The notes: generated from the sequence alone by a model not told the origin. 64,000 nucleotides of DNA from Marsupella aquatica (GCA_973895155.1 OZ316895.1:9424001-9488000); one strand, 5' to 3'; shown: positions 33,279 to 46,000, counted from the stretch's first letter. A program made the numbers and translations.

Positions 33279-35749
33279 ATGTTGAGACTCGTTATGGCTG
33301 CTGCTGCCCTTAGAGTTTCGTGCACCACCACCACTACTGCACTCCACCGAGCTTCCATCTCGTCTGCCTTACCTCTCGTAAGCACCCCCGATTTCCCAAT
33401 TTATTCGGAGACCCGCGTCAGCTGTGTCTTCTACTGTGGTTTGAGTGCTCGTTCAGTTGTGGTCTGGTCGAAAGGTGACTGTGAAGACCATCATCATCTT
33501 CTTCAATGTCTTTTCACTCCGCAGGTGGGTCGCAGAAGCGTTGCCTGGAGAGCGACTGAATTGGGCACAGTACTCACAGTTGGTAAGACTCGTCTGCTTC
33601 AGAGGACGGGACGAATGAGTTCCTCGGAGGCTCCCCGATGCTTCAGCGATGGTAAGTGGATGGTGAACCCTGCATGCATTCAGCATTTTTTGTTCTGTCA
33701 AATCTCCCAAAGTCGTTTTCTTCTCTGTAGCTATTATTTGCATTGTCATCTTCTTTAACTTGGGTTCTCCCAGAGTGTCATCGTTGACACCTGTGAAACG
33801 ATATTTGAAGAGCTCCTTTCAGTTGAAAAGGCCACAATCTTAGCCTTTTGTAGATGCGCTTAAAATTGGTTGATCCTTTGTAAGTAATTTACAGAAAAAT
33901 ACAGAACAAGCTAAAGAGTGTAAGGGAGTGAGTGGCTTGTGACAATCTCTGAACTATCTTCGAAGGAAGCGGAAGTGGTGAAGAACAGAGGCCCTGCATG
34001 AGAAGTTTCTTTGAAATTGCATACTTTGTTTGAAGAGAATTCTACAGAAGATAATTCTTGAAGTTGGTTGAAACATCCAGCGCCATCGAACGCATACAAT
34101 GTTGTAAGATGATTTAAGAATGATAAGGGATGAAATTCGCAGAAACATCGGTACGGCGAACTTTCCAGGTCGTGCCACTTAGACTCATGCTGTCTACCAT
34201 TCAGGACCCCTTCTTAGATACCTTTCAAGAATTTCGCAACAAGAACCGTAGAACTGATGATTGTACACAGCATTTATCATGTTCGCAAAGCCGTGATTGG
34301 GTGTTTGTAGAGGTGGGATCCGAACTCACTTTAGTTAAGAAGAAATGCACTCCATGCTCATCCAAGGACCTGCAGCCCATCACAAGTGAGGCGGCCAAGG
34401 AATTATTAGAGCAGGTGAGCTTTATCTTGCTAAGTTTTTGCACAGCAAATGTCTACAGCGTATTCTGCTTCGGAGATTAAATGTACGCATTAAAATTATA
34501 GCCTGAGACCGAAAGATCTCAAATATGAATGCTGAAGTGATCTACATGCGGGACGTTCTTGCGACAAGAAATGCGCATGTGCTGCTGAGTTATCTGGGTT
34601 ATTTTTGTAAAATTTCACAAGGCGTGGATTGATTGTACCGTTGGATATGAGATACGTGGCAGATTCCAGGATGGGAATTACTAGAGATCGATGGAAAGCT
34701 TCAACTACAGAGGAGCTGGAAAGCAAAGAATTTTGTGAAGGGGCTTGAATTCATCAAGACCATTGCAGCTGTTGCAGAATCCGAAGGTCAGTGTCAGTGC
34801 AGCTTGTGTTTAGAGCAGATAGACTGCAAGCAATTCTATGAGAAAAGTCGGCTTGTGATTCCCTAGATTGACTACGTCCAATCGTGAAGGTCTTTTACAC
34901 AGTTTCAGTTTAAATGGAGCACTCCTTTGCTTACGAATTGGACAGTGTCACTGGGACAGTTAGGTCTCGTGATGGACATTGCTGAGAGGGACGTTATTGT
35001 ATTAGAGGTCATGGAAATCATTTTACATTGTTGGATGAAACACTGGTCTCGCAACCTCATGATGTCTGTTTAAGGTATAGAACACTGGATTGCACACCGT
35101 GCTAGTTGATGTCAAGCAAGACTCATACCCGATTGGCGGAGATTATAATGGATAAACTGTTACTTGGAATGTAACCTGCAGGGCATCATCCTGATTTGCA
35201 TCTTGTCAATTGGAACGATGTGAAAGTGAACATCTGGACACATGCAATTGGTCTGACTGTCCTGTCTCTACATTCCCAATGCTACCTTGCTCAATTTTTC
35301 GTCCATTTAAATGACTGAATTAGTGTAGCATTCCGTGTAAAACTTTTGAGGTGTAGTTCTTGTGCTTTCGTGAGGCTGCGGGCCGAAGTCAATGTTCTAA
35401 ATTCTTGCTTGTACTTAGGACTAGTTTTGGAAGTTTATGTTTATTGAGCTTTCAGTCCTATCGTAGGGTGTTTTTAAGGACTTTTGTAGAAAGCTCATGC
35501 GGAGAGGTTAATTGAAGTGCATATATTTCTCGGGCAATATGATCGAAGATCAATGTTTTGTTATTGATCAGACCAGTTTGAGTCCCTCGGTACTTCTGAT
35601 CAGTTTGTATTAAGAATTATCGCTATGTTTCTTATGCAGGTGGTTTAACTGAAAATGATTTCATACTTGCAGCCAAAATCAGTACTGTAAGTGGAGAAGG
35701 CTATCTTCGGAAGAAACCGGCTCCGAAGCCTCCTATAGTAGCCATTTAG
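33279..35749 (+). CDS. Pterin-4a-carbinolamine dehydratase, probably mitochondrial
   Basis: Dehydrates 4a-hydroxytetrahydropterin in pterin recycling; plant members are organellar. Exons by eye: 33279-33377, 33525-33651, 34311-34414, 34663-34786, 35182-35250, 35640-35749. All GT-AG, phases agree, 210 residues. The catalytic fold is at about 93-205: KKKCTPCSSKDLQPIT, IPGWELLEIDGKLQLQRSWK, EGHHPDLHL with H153-H154, and WTHAIGGLTENDFILAAKI. KKC-PC-SKDL and HHPDLHLV-WN closely match the mitochondrial Arabidopsis protein At1g29810 as I know it. Residues 1-75 are Ala/Ser/Thr/Arg-rich, like a mitochondrial presequence. The first two exons (targeting region) are the least certain because they cannot be checked by homology. 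Confidence 0.9.
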
Positions 35750-36918
35750 ACGAGTTTGTGGCCTATGAGAACTACTTGCATATAATCTTGGCTTAGAGGG
35801 CAATACTCCTTTACTTAGATTTGCAGCTTGATACGAAGCAACATTTGTCGTCTTCAAATCCCTAAAACCCCTTGTTCATCATGAAGTGATGAAGGACTAG
35901 AGAAATCGTGCAGAAGATAAGAAAACTTTATTATCACACATGCATATGAACCTGTATGCTAATTGAGCTGAGAATGGCCATCATCACGGACAGTCAGTGC
36001 CATTTTGATGGGCTCAGTCCATCTCCAGGATTTGTGGGTAATAGCTAGTTTCAGTTGTTGGGGTAGCTCAACCAATGTAGCTCAACTAATGTATGTGCTT
36101 CAATTTGACGCAATCTATGTATATAAACTGTACTACTAAACAGGGTGCAGCACAATTAGCTTCAATTTTCTTATCTGGTTGATTTTTCGTCCATCTCTCA
36201 AGTTTTCTCCAACAGGGATGTCCACAGCTCTCGAAAGATGGCACATTGGTAGATGGTTAAATAATTCTGGTTATATTGTTGATTTCCTGCTGGTCTACAC
36301 TTACATTAGTGGAGTGGAAGTGGTTCAACAGGGAAGCTATTGCTCAAATTCCAAGTATCCTTTCGGGTTTACAGAGCCGGCTACTGAAATTCGTCTCGCA
36401 AAATGTTGCACGGTCTGGTCGAGGGTTTCATAGGATCCTCCTCCTGCAAAGATATCGGCTTGATTGAATTATCGATCTGACCCATGCCACGATGATATAA
36501 TGTACCTTCCGTGAAAAGCTCTTCCTGGGAAAAGGAGTTCATACACCAGTAGATCTCATATACTTTGTTTCCTAATTAAGAAGAGGAGCACTTGTGAAAA
36601 CTCCTAACAAATATGGCCTTCAAGGGAGGTTCCACTATTTCTTTCTCCCATGTACACTACATCAACCGGTTCTAACACTACCCGTGCTTTATCAGCTTTT
36701 CTGACTGACGTGTTAACGGAAACACTATTCAGAAACTCTTGTCATGGAAGGCTCACTAGATTTGTAGGATGCCAAGTCATGTCAGCTACCGTAGCGCATA
36801 CCATACCATGCCACACACACAGGTAGAGACAGTGGGGACCTGAAACACTCAAAGCTGAAGAAGTACATATTGTCCCTCGTCCCACGAGAAACAAAATTTG
36901 AAGTGGTCTCGTCCAGAT
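35750..36918. other. Convergent intergenic region
   Basis: Lies between the 3' ends of the PCD gene (+) and the IBA57-like gene (-) and so should contain both 3' UTRs. Small ORFs at 36179-36467 show no domain. Confidence 0.4.
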
Positions 36919-38211
36919 TTATGTCTCGGGCAATGATCTTGCTACAAAGGGGATGTCCACCACCAATCCTGCAACTCCGTCAACAAGTACATGGAGACCT
37001 TCACCACCTGCTTTCCTTCTAATATAACCTAGTCCAAAATGTTTTGACTTGTCCCGCCCAATTGTGCAGCTGGTTAACTGGCCAACCTTCCGGCCATCCA
37101 CAGTAATGACGGCACCGGGTGAAGCAGCACCATCCAGTTCTATGCCCCAAAGAGACTGTTTAACACCGTCGTAAGTTATGAGTTTTGCAACAGTCTCCTG
37201 TCCTATGTAGCAACCTTTTGTTAACGAAATTGTCTTCCACAATCCAGCCTCCAGTACATTAAAGTCGTCTGTGAGCTCACGAAGGGCCGCTGGTCTTCCT
37301 TGCAAAATCCGAAGGCGTTCCCATGCAGTAGCACCCATTGGCACCGCTCCACCTTTCACGAGAGCTTCCCACACAACCCCAGCAGTGGATGTTGAAAGCA
37401 TCAATGTATAACCCTTGCCAGCAAGCCCACTCCCGACCCCAACTGTCACTGGGGTACCTTCTACAGAGTAGTGCACATGAGTGCCTTCTGGCTTCCCAAT
37501 AATATCTCCCAGATTCAATTGTAGCAGAAGATCATCGCTGGCTGGCCCTGTGATGGAGAAGAAGTGGGTCTTGTCAGTAATATCTTCAATTTCCACCTCA
37601 TCCGCGAAGAATATATACTTGTTGAGACGATCACAGATGCTCTTCCGAGTATTCGGTGAGACAAGGAGTATCACAGAAGTTTTCATGATCCATGCTGTGG
37701 CCAGATCAATTGTCCTTGCTGTAGGTGTTGTAAAAACAGTGTAGCAGCCCTGGCCTTCTTTCATGGACTTGAAGTCTGCAGTGCTCTGATTGTGTAGAAA
37801 GTGTAAGCGGTCATTGCCCGTCACTCGAAGTCGACCAAAGTGAGACATTTCAATCACCGCGACGCCGTTCTCAGCTGCATCGATGGCCTCGTCATCGTTG
37901 CCAAAGGTCTCGATCACGTCATCCTCTGAAATCTGAGCACCCATGTCCCTCAAAAGTTCATGAAGATCGTTGTCGATGGGAGGGGGGGCCACTTCCAACG
38001 AGGCCGCTCTGATCTGCAGAGCTGAATCTCTCGACTTCCTGAATTCTCTGTTCCTGGGCTTCAGTCCCAGCGGTGCTGCTCCAGGTGCAACAACTGGAGA
38101 ACGTGGACCGAGTCTGCAATGGAATTCGCTGGAATTGGTGATGCTGTGGGCAGACGTTCCCCCATAGAGACCCAGAAATGAAGTTTGGGAGTGGAGCATG
38201 AGAGACGCCAT
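36919..38211 (-). CDS. IBA57: COG0354/IBA57-type folate-binding protein, probably plastidial
   Basis: GcvT-like tetrahydrofolate-binding protein of the YgfZ/IBA57 family, which assists Fe-S cluster assembly or repair. With the ATG at 38211 it has 430 residues; the open frame extends 12 codons upstream but only to a TTG, so I rejected that start. Residues 1-75 are Ser/Arg-rich and look like a plastid transit peptide. The core has VIEMSHFGRLRVTGNDRLHF, LHNQSTADF and GMGATAWE-like PMGATAWERLRILQGRPA, and the family signature KGCYIGQE at 332-339 with conserved C334, then a C-terminal barrel. It resembles Arabidopsis At1g60990 (chloroplast) more than the mitochondrial paralogue. Uninterrupted coding region. 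Which Fe-S targets it serves is not visible. Confidence 0.88.
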   Translation of the reverse strand: MASLMLHSQTSFLGLYGGTSAHSITNSSEFHCRLGPRSPVVAPGAAPLGLKPRNREFRKSRDSALQIRAASLEVAPPPIDNDLHELLRDMGAQISEDDVIETFGNDDEAIDAAENGVAVIEMSHFGRLRVTGNDRLHFLHNQSTADFKSMKEGQGCYTVFTTPTARTIDLATAWIMKTSVILLVSPNTRKSICDRLNKYIFFADEVEIEDITDKTHFFSITGPASDDLLLQLNLGDIIGKPEGTHVHYSVEGTPVTVGVGSGLAGKGYTLMLSTSTAGVVWEALVKGGAVPMGATAWERLRILQGRPAALRELTDDFNVLEAGLWKTISLTKGCYIGQETVAKLITYDGVKQSLWGIELDGAASPGAVITVDGRKVGQLTSCTIGRDKSKHFGLGYIRRKAGGEGLHVLVDGVAGLVVDIPFVARSLPET

Positions 38212-38496
38212 GGAATTGCTTTCAGCTGGGCATAACCTGACCTGCAATTCATCCTTTGAAGGAATAAAGGAGTCGAGTTTCTCGAACTGTCGAACTGATC
38301 TTTGACATGACTCCAGAGTGATTATTTATCGGACAAATACCGATTGTACTGTACATCTGGATTCTGTCAACCGTGCAATGCGGAGATCAATGGCTCAACG
38401 TCGTTGGCAAATTGTTGTAATGTCAGCTGGGACCAAAAGTTTGAAGGGGACCCAGGTTGTTATTACTAAAACTATCACCACTATACCCAAATTTAT
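38212..38496. promoter_or_regulatory. Probable promoter/5' UTR of the IBA57-like gene
   Basis: Only about 285 bp separate the start codon from the terminus of a candidate MITE. Inference from position; no clear core promoter motif identified. Confidence 0.3.
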
Positions 38497-39231
38497 TCTC
38501 TCCAACCTTGCTGGGTTTTGGCTACTATAAGCAAAAAATACCCACTCTCTACACGTTTATTTTAGTTTACAATAGTGGTAGCCTCTTTTGCAATCTTAGA
38601 CTGAAAATTTAATTCAATATACTTTCCAGCCACCTCAATCAGATGGCAGAATTTTTTCTAGCCATGATATTTTCTGAGAGGATTTTTCCTGGTACATTGC
38701 TGCTACCTAGCCAAAACTTGCCTTGCTCGGCGTGTTGGCGATATATATCAACTGAAAAAAGTCTTCCAGAGCAATTTGCCCTATAGAAGTTTTGGGGGCA
38801 TCCCTTCTGATTTTAATTTCTTTCCAAATTTCCAATAATGACAGCATATTTTTTTAGACAGACACAACTGTAACTTTGAGTTTGTCTGTTAGGTGCCAGG
38901 AATTTTTTAATCAATTGTTTTATGCACAAACCTAATTAAGACTAGGGTACTATACCTATTATCACGGTCATACTGTCAACCCCAACCTTAGTGGCTCAGT
39001 TTCCTAAACACTAGAAATGGGCTTCACACCCTAGATTAAAATATTGAAACCCCAAAATGAAACCAATAAAAAGTCAGGTACCTTATATTGTCTTCCACAT
39101 ACAGATCCAATAACCAGAAATTTGGACCGTGTTACAGTGAATGGGTTGGACATCACTTCTTGCATTTTAGTTACCGGTTTCAGTCAACACTCTGTTACAG
39201 TAACCAAACCCAGTAGGTTGGAGATGCTCCA
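38497..39231. mobile_element. Candidate MITE (about 735 bp) with imperfect terminal inverted repeats
   Basis: The left end reads CTCTCCAACCTTGCTGGGTT then TTGGCTACTATAAG (38498-38531). The reverse complement of the right end reads GCATCTCCAACCTACTGGGT then TTGGTTACTGTAAC (39198-39226). About 25 of 30 positions match with one or two gaps. CTCCAACC-type ends are common in plant PIF/Harbinger-like MITEs. No transposase ORF inside, so it is non-autonomous. Target-site duplication not resolved. Confidence 0.6.
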
Positions 39232-40528
39232 ATGTTAAGTAGGTTTCGGGGATGGAATTTTCATGCTTATGGAGACTACCACAATAGAGTTGTCCATAAT
39301 GTGGCCAAATAGGGTGAGTCACTGTTATTTAGGCACAGATCAGGGTGAGTCGAGGTAGTCTCTCAGTTGAACTATTTAGGATTCAAACAGAGGCTGAAAC
39401 TGCCCAATGGGCTTCGGGATATGCTTGCAGGGCAGGGATTGAACTTCAGGCCTGCTGGTCACAAGACACCCCCTTGCCACCTGAGTTGAGCATGCCTCTT
39501 ACATTTCTGTTAAGCTTCTCATTTGCTTGGGGTTATTTTGTTTCTAATGATGCAAAACACATTGCTACATTTGAGAATGTCTAGCTGATTCATGAAGTGG
39601 CCAAATGAACTGCAGTCCAGCCTCGAGAAGTGTTTACCAAATTCACTAGAACTGCCAACTGGAGCAGATGATGGACGCCTCATTCAAGGTCCTGTGTCTC
39701 CACGGGCTGTGTCTGTTGCATAAAGTACTCCTAAGATCTCTCACAGTGCCTATTTTTGAATGGTGCCCATTCATGATTGTCCTGATACTGACCTATCACC
39801 TCCTGATCATTTGTGGTGTTGTCTGCAGGCTATTCATTTTGGTAATTTGGTGGCATGATTGGGAAGCATTTATCAACAGCAGGGTTTCATTTAAGGTCTG
39901 GGGCAAGTAGCCACTGTGGCAACTGCCCATTGGCTTTGCCTAAGAAGAGGTGGCAATCTCATAGTTCAATGCCTCAGGAGGGGTGGCGATCTCTCACCCT
40001 CCCAAGGTATGTTTTTCACAAGCAGTTGGATCCATCCGTAAGGATTGGGTGGTGATAAGTCTAGGATGTCCATCAGAAAATTTGACAAGCTCAAACCAGA
40101 GCCTCTAAGATGAACAAGTGAGGAAAAGTAAAGCCATGCAAGATACACCTAAACCAAATCATAAATCACTTTTAGGAATTTGAATGTAAAGTAGTGAATG
40201 TTCTGTGCATGTGAATTGAAGTACTCCATGTGTACAAATGCACCTATGGCCTATCAACTGTCTACCTGGTACACAACCAGGAGGAGGTGGTGATCAAGTA
40301 TATTTATGTTGGAGGACACACAAACAAGTACATTTCTGTGGCAGGACACTGGCAAGACCAGAAGTCAGGCCAAGAGTGGCAAGGGAGGGGCTGCCGAGCC
40401 TACACAGTCAACCCTCAGGACTGCTCCTGATTAGACACTTCTGTGACCTAAGCAAGTGGCGCATGGTTTTTCAAAACTTCCCTTTATAAATCTCACATCA
40501 CCTAATCCCAAGGCAGAATTTGATCAAC
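39232..40528. other. Spacer between MITE and satellite
   Basis: No gene supported; short ORFs lack domains. Confidence 0.4.
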
Positions 40529-40926
40529 AGCTGTGGAGTACAAAAACATAACACTGATGGACAACTATGGAGTACATGCTATAACAGCGTAGTCAGCTAT
40601 GGAGTACAAAAACATAACACTGATGGACAGCTATGAAGTACAAAAACATAACACTGATGGACAGCTATGAAGTACTTGCTATAACAGCATAGTCAGCTAT
40701 GGAGTACAAAAACATAACACTGATGGACAGCTACGAAGTACTTGCTATAACAGCATAGTCAGCTATGGAGTACAAAAACATAACACTGATGGACAGCTAT
40801 GAAGTACAAAAACATAACACTGATGGACAGCTATGAAGTACTTGCTATAACAGCATAGTCAGCTATGGAGTACAAAAACATAACACTAATGGACAGTTAT
40901 GGAGTGCTTGCTATAACAGCATAGTT
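40529..40926. repeat. Two-monomer satellite with 166-bp higher-order repeat
   Basis: Twelve head-to-tail units of two kinds, A (34 bp, ...GAGTACAAAAACATAACAC...) and B (32 bp, ...AGTACTTGCTATAACAGCAT...), sharing the first 13 bases AGCTATG(G/A)AGTAC. The order is A B A A B A B A A B A B, i.e. a five-unit, 166-bp higher-order repeat (ABAAB) twice plus AB. It is followed to about 41000 by degenerate GAAGATGTTTTGGTTT repeats. Confidence 0.9.
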
Positions 40927-41170
40927 CAGAAGATGTTTTGGTTTAGAAACATAGTTCAAAAGATGTTTTGGTTGAGAAGATGTTTAGTTTAGGAGATGTT
41001 TGGTTTGGAGTCTGTCTTTAGAACAAGAAGTGGCACTCCTCCAGATTGATTTGGTGAAAAGTCACAAGTGCCCTGGGGTCTTGTAAAGGCATCCTTACTG
41101 GAGGGGTGTGTGTGTGGGGATCTTCACTGAGAAGACCCAATATAAAACATCAAATCCCCCAGAAAAAAAC

Positions 41171-41399
41171 ATTGTGGCGCCAAGGTTTCCCTTAGCTTAA
41201 TAGGGCACAATGGGAACCCTCGACGTCACCAGAAGTACTTCAAAACGAATGAAAGTCGGTCAACTCCATATGGACGCAAATATTTCTTCTAACTTACTAC
41301 TAAAAAAATATTGTGGCGCAAATGTTTCCCTTAGCTTAATAGGGCACAATGGGAGCCCTTGACGTCACCAAAAGTACTCCAAAATGAACGGAAGTCGGT
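41171..41399. repeat. Tandem duplication, period 139 bp
   Basis: Copies at 41171-41260 and 41310-41399 share ATTGTGGCGC, TTTCCCTTAGCTTAATAGGG and GACGTCACC...AAAGTACT. They are near-identical and separated by a 49-bp non-repeated spacer. No coding potential. Confidence 0.85.
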
Positions 41400-43022
41400 T
41401 TTTCCTTGGGGCTACAGTTAGACGTCCAGAAATGACCAGAATTGAACCAAAACTGAACTCTGAACGAACAGCCTCAGTTTTAGACAAAACAAACGAACTG
41501 CCATATCGTTCGTATAAGAGCCCAGATGGCTAGTTGAAGGGAACAAAGGTGATTACCTATTTATGGGCGAAACACATTTGTTGTAACTGGAACAAGTGTC
41601 TCCAGGATTTAGTTTTTGATTGTCTACCATGCATTCACAACACTTTTGACCGACTTTTATAATGCTAGGGCCCGGCAATTCACCAGCTCAAAACTGAATC
41701 GTTCATTATAAAGTTACAAAGGAGAATACAAAGAAATGTACATGCTCCCCTGATATCTAATGTCTGCCAGCATGACAAAAATTGTACGCAACTATCTATG
41801 TGAGCTCTGGACGCAACCATGCAGAATCTAGTATGGCTGAAAGTTTTGGACACCGTTTTCTTCTCCACGCTTTCTCTCAACCTAATGATGACAGCGAGAC
41901 ATCAAGTAAGAACTCACGAATAGTGATACAATCGGGAACTTTCGAAGTCATCTACAAAAATTCTGGGTCTTGTGCATTGGCTCACAAACCAATTGTGAAT
42001 TCAGGAGGCATTGCAAGACAAGTGCGTCACCTTAAGTCTCCGACCTCCAATCAAAACATTGTTTAGGCCTTGTATAGCAGACTCAGCAGAGGCAGCATTG
42101 TCGTAGCTTACAAACCTGGGAAGATTTCAGCCATACGCACATCAGCGAATATCATCCAACCGGTTTCCTATCTAATGCTTCGAAATGCCAAAATCCAGTA
42201 AAACGCGAACTTCATTTCAAACAGGAACAGTTTCAAGCCTACTTACCCAAATCCCCTATTCCTGCCACTTTCCCTTTCCACGCCCACTCTGGAACTGACG
42301 ACATTCCCTGCGTGCACAAAATTTCCATCAGATTGATTTGACAGTTTTTGAAGTGGAAGCACTGTTCATGTACAAGCTGTTTTCAGAGAGCGAGGGTGGT
42401 TATATTAGGGGGATGCACTTCAGAGTGGGCTAAGCCACAAGAAGAACAAATGCATTAGCTTATGAAAGTCAGGCAGGCAACCCATTAAGATGCCATTTTA
42501 GTCGCTGAACCATTATGAGCAGGTTTGGTCAATTTCACAAGAGCAGAGATTACCAAAGGGGGCAAAGGTCTCTTTCAAAGTCTCATCTGTGAAGTCATCA
42601 GGTATGCGAAACACAAATAAGTTGGCACCAGGGGGTCCCTGCATAGACCATGGGCAGCATGAGAAAGGCAGACAGGAGGCATACTCGCTATCTCATGCAG
42701 GTTGAATTACTGTTTCCTGCCCTTCACGAATAGCCGAGTGTTCGGTGTTGTAAAACGTTCAGGATACTCTGGTTAATGATAACCAGCAAGATGACGTGTT
42801 GCAAGAGTTTCACCCAATGAGGTGACCTCATTGGTTCAGACTTCACTGACTTTACCCGGAGCTAGGCCAAACAGGGAGCCTCACTGGCTTAATCTTAGCA
42901 TTCGAAATCTGGAATGCCTCAGTAAGAGAGTCTTCCACCTTGATTTATGTGAGCGAGAGGAATCTTCGAGTTCAGGACTTCAGTTCTAGAGTTGAAGGTC
43001 CATTCAACAACCCAGACATTCA
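41400..43022. other. Spacer downstream of FCA
   Basis: Probably includes the FCA 3' UTR next to 43022. Short ORFs at 41680-42066 have no domain. Confidence 0.4.
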
Positions 43023-46000
43023 TTACATTTGATTATGAGATGAGCGGGTAAGGATTGGTTGGTCCGGGATATAATCAGTCCTATGTCCAGAGCGTGCTAA
43101 GAATGCTTCATTTAGAGGCCCCATCTGGCTCTGCGAAGCCATGTCGCGTAGTCTTGCACGCCTTTTTAAAGTAATTACAAAATTTGCCTGATACAGAAAA
43201 ATCACGGGGCTTTGATACAGTCAAAGGGTACACCATACCTGTTGCCGGGGTTGATCTATAGAACCATTTGTTGGTTGAGCCTGCCCATAGTTTAGGCCCT
43301 GCAAGGGGAAAAGAAAAAGGAATGCAGTGGGTGAAACAGGCTTGAGTCCTTTTCAACCTGATATTCAAGTATACGACATGTCATTATTTCACACCATGAC
43401 GGTGGAAAGTATCGAGACTTCCTCCATGTGATCAAATCACAGATTACACTAACTAATTTACACCAACTATATGAATGTGATGAAAGACAGACTAAATCGT
43501 CAAAAGTTAAAGAAACTCACAGGACAAGAAAAGGGCCTAGGAGAGTAAAGCACGAATAGACTGCAGATACGTACAGGACAAGGACTTCGCTAATGAACGT
43601 CAATAAAGCTCTAAAGAGCAAGCCAAAATGATTAAAACAAGTACCTGGATTGGATGCTGAGAAATGACAGCTGACCCTGAGTATTGCTGCACCATAAAAA
43701 AAACTTCATATCTCGTCCGACTCTCAAGTGAATACAATGGCAAAGTTTTATATTCTGCAAACCTAAAACAAAACCGATCCACTTCGAAAGAGAATGCACA
43801 ATTCCAGGACATCCGAATGATTTATAGATGCTTTCCGGACACCATCCACAGCAAGACCCCTAGTTAAAGGGAAATAAGACATTCCCAAGCTGGAATAAAC
43901 AAGTTCACATCTCGAATAAAAACCAAAATGAGCCTCATTGCATCATTAACCGGACAGTAAGCTAGCCTGATAGTAAGTGTACTGCATCATTGGAAAAAAC
44001 TAATTTGCAAAAAGCTTGCTTGTCTTAATCAGAATTAGAGCATTACACTTACAGGAGTTGAAACTGGTTGCTGCTGTTGCTGTATCTGGGCAACCTGTTG
44101 CTGTTGCTGTTGTTCAAATACTAAGAGCTCTTCTGGCTTCTCCCACTGAAAGAACAAAAGAAAGGCGGGGAAGACTATAAATTCGCTTGTTCGTCAATAA
44201 CTCATGATATGCTCGTAATTAGAAATTAAATCTTAAAGAATAACCACAACAGCAAATGATCAGGCAATGAACTCAACTCACCTTGCTTTCTTGAGTGGAA
44301 CTATTGTAGTAATATTTATAACCCTCGGGTGAAGTGTGCTCAGTCCATTCACAGGTCGCAGGAAGTGCTGGTGCTGGTGGCGGTGGCAGAGATGAGATTG
44401 TCTGTGGCTGAACTGGTAGCAGCCACGAAGGCTGCATATACAGAAGACATCCTTTGATTATTGAAGCCCTGCACTTCAGACTATTTTCTCCAAGCCAGAA
44501 AACTCAAGATAAGGCACCAAACAACAAAGAATAAGAACACACACCTGGGGCTGTCCTTGCTGCAATGCTGGTACTTGTACTTGATAGTATGCCTGGAAAC
44601 AGTGGAACACGGCACGTCATCGTTTTAGAAAATATCTTCCAAACATCTGAATTTAGGACTATAGAAACTTTGTCCATTTGGAAGCAGAACTTTATAATGT
44701 TCAAAACCTGCTTCTGTTGTAGAGGTGGTTGTTGTTGTTGAGCCTGCTGTTGCGGTTGCTGAGATTGTGACTGCAATAAGGACTGTGGCTGCTGTTGGGA
44801 TTGCAAATGTTGCTGAGGAGGCTGCAGTTGCAGTTGTGGGGGCTGGAGCTGCTGTAGATGTTGTTGCTGAGGTGCCCCGTGACCTTGAGAAAGTTGTACG
44901 GGCTGCTGTGATTGCACTGATAACAGCTGCTGAGATGACTGCTGCTGTGGCTGCTGCTGAGATGTAGAGAGTTGGCCATAAGGTGGTTGTTGCTGGGATG
45001 CCTGTTGTGCATATGACTGTGGCTGCCTTTGAGCATTTTGCTGGTAGTAACCCTGCACAATCTAAGTTGTTTTCAGACCTTGCTCACGTCATTCCGAACG
45101 GGCGTCTCCGAACTAAAGTAATAAATTGCGAAATACATGATGATACTAAATGAGAAAGGCGCCGTCTTTCCTCTTTCCCCACGAGGAATCCCATTCCACA
45201 AAAGTGATCTATCCCAATCATCCCACGAAAGCGATCCAAAACTCACAGAGGTGGTCAATTTGCAGGCATCCTGCATTGCAAAAGCCATTGGCTAACAAAA
45301 ATATGTACTGCGGACACACCTGCTGTTGTGCTGGTGGTAGCATCCCTGGCCCCACCATCTGATTTGGGACTGACAAGGAGCCTTGGGGGTGACCATTCAT
45401 GGGTCCCTAAGAGCACACATGGAATTGTCAGTAGACAGCTGAAGTAACCACACGCCTGGAGAGAAAGCAATTGCCCATCACAGATATAAATTGCAACATG
45501 AAGAGCGTATCTTTGAAGGACCCATACCATGGCAGCATTGCCTGGACCTCCTCTGGGACCCATGGAGCCTCCATATGCACTAGGACCCATCTGGGCTTGC
45601 GGTCCCATGCCAGGACCTCCCATAGGTCGCCAGCCCATTGGTGGCCCACGCCCTCCCATCTGCCCCATTGGCGCGGGAGCAGGTCTGTCAGCCACCATTA
45701 TGTCGCTTAGATCAGTACAGGTTAAAAACAGAAATCACAACTGTAGCCGATACTTCAAATAAAATAGAAACCGGGCATCTTGTGAGTTTGAAAGAGTACG
45801 CTACTGATCATAATATTGTGGGTACCAATGCAACCGGCTGCCGTACGAATTCGACCTAACCAATTACATATAGATTTGAGGGAAACTTCACCCAGGAGAT
45901 GTGCAAACTTGGTTTCTAATGGCAAATGAACAGGAGGTCGAGTCTTTTATGAAAACTACATAAAAGAACCTCGAAAGACTGGTGCAAGCACCTGTTTCCA

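Noticed and set aside
38212-38247. Longer IBA57-like start 12 codons upstream
   Set aside because: That codon is TTG on the minus strand; the first ATG at 38211 is the likely start in a plant.
40529-40926. CRISPR-like array
   Set aside because: Units are contiguous monomers without unique spacers, and the DNA is a plant nuclear genome.
44701-45060. Ser/His-rich and Val/Ala-rich ORFs over the FCA Gln-rich exon
   Set aside because: Other-frame and antisense readings of CAG/CAA repeats; the FCA frame is fixed by splice phases on both sides.
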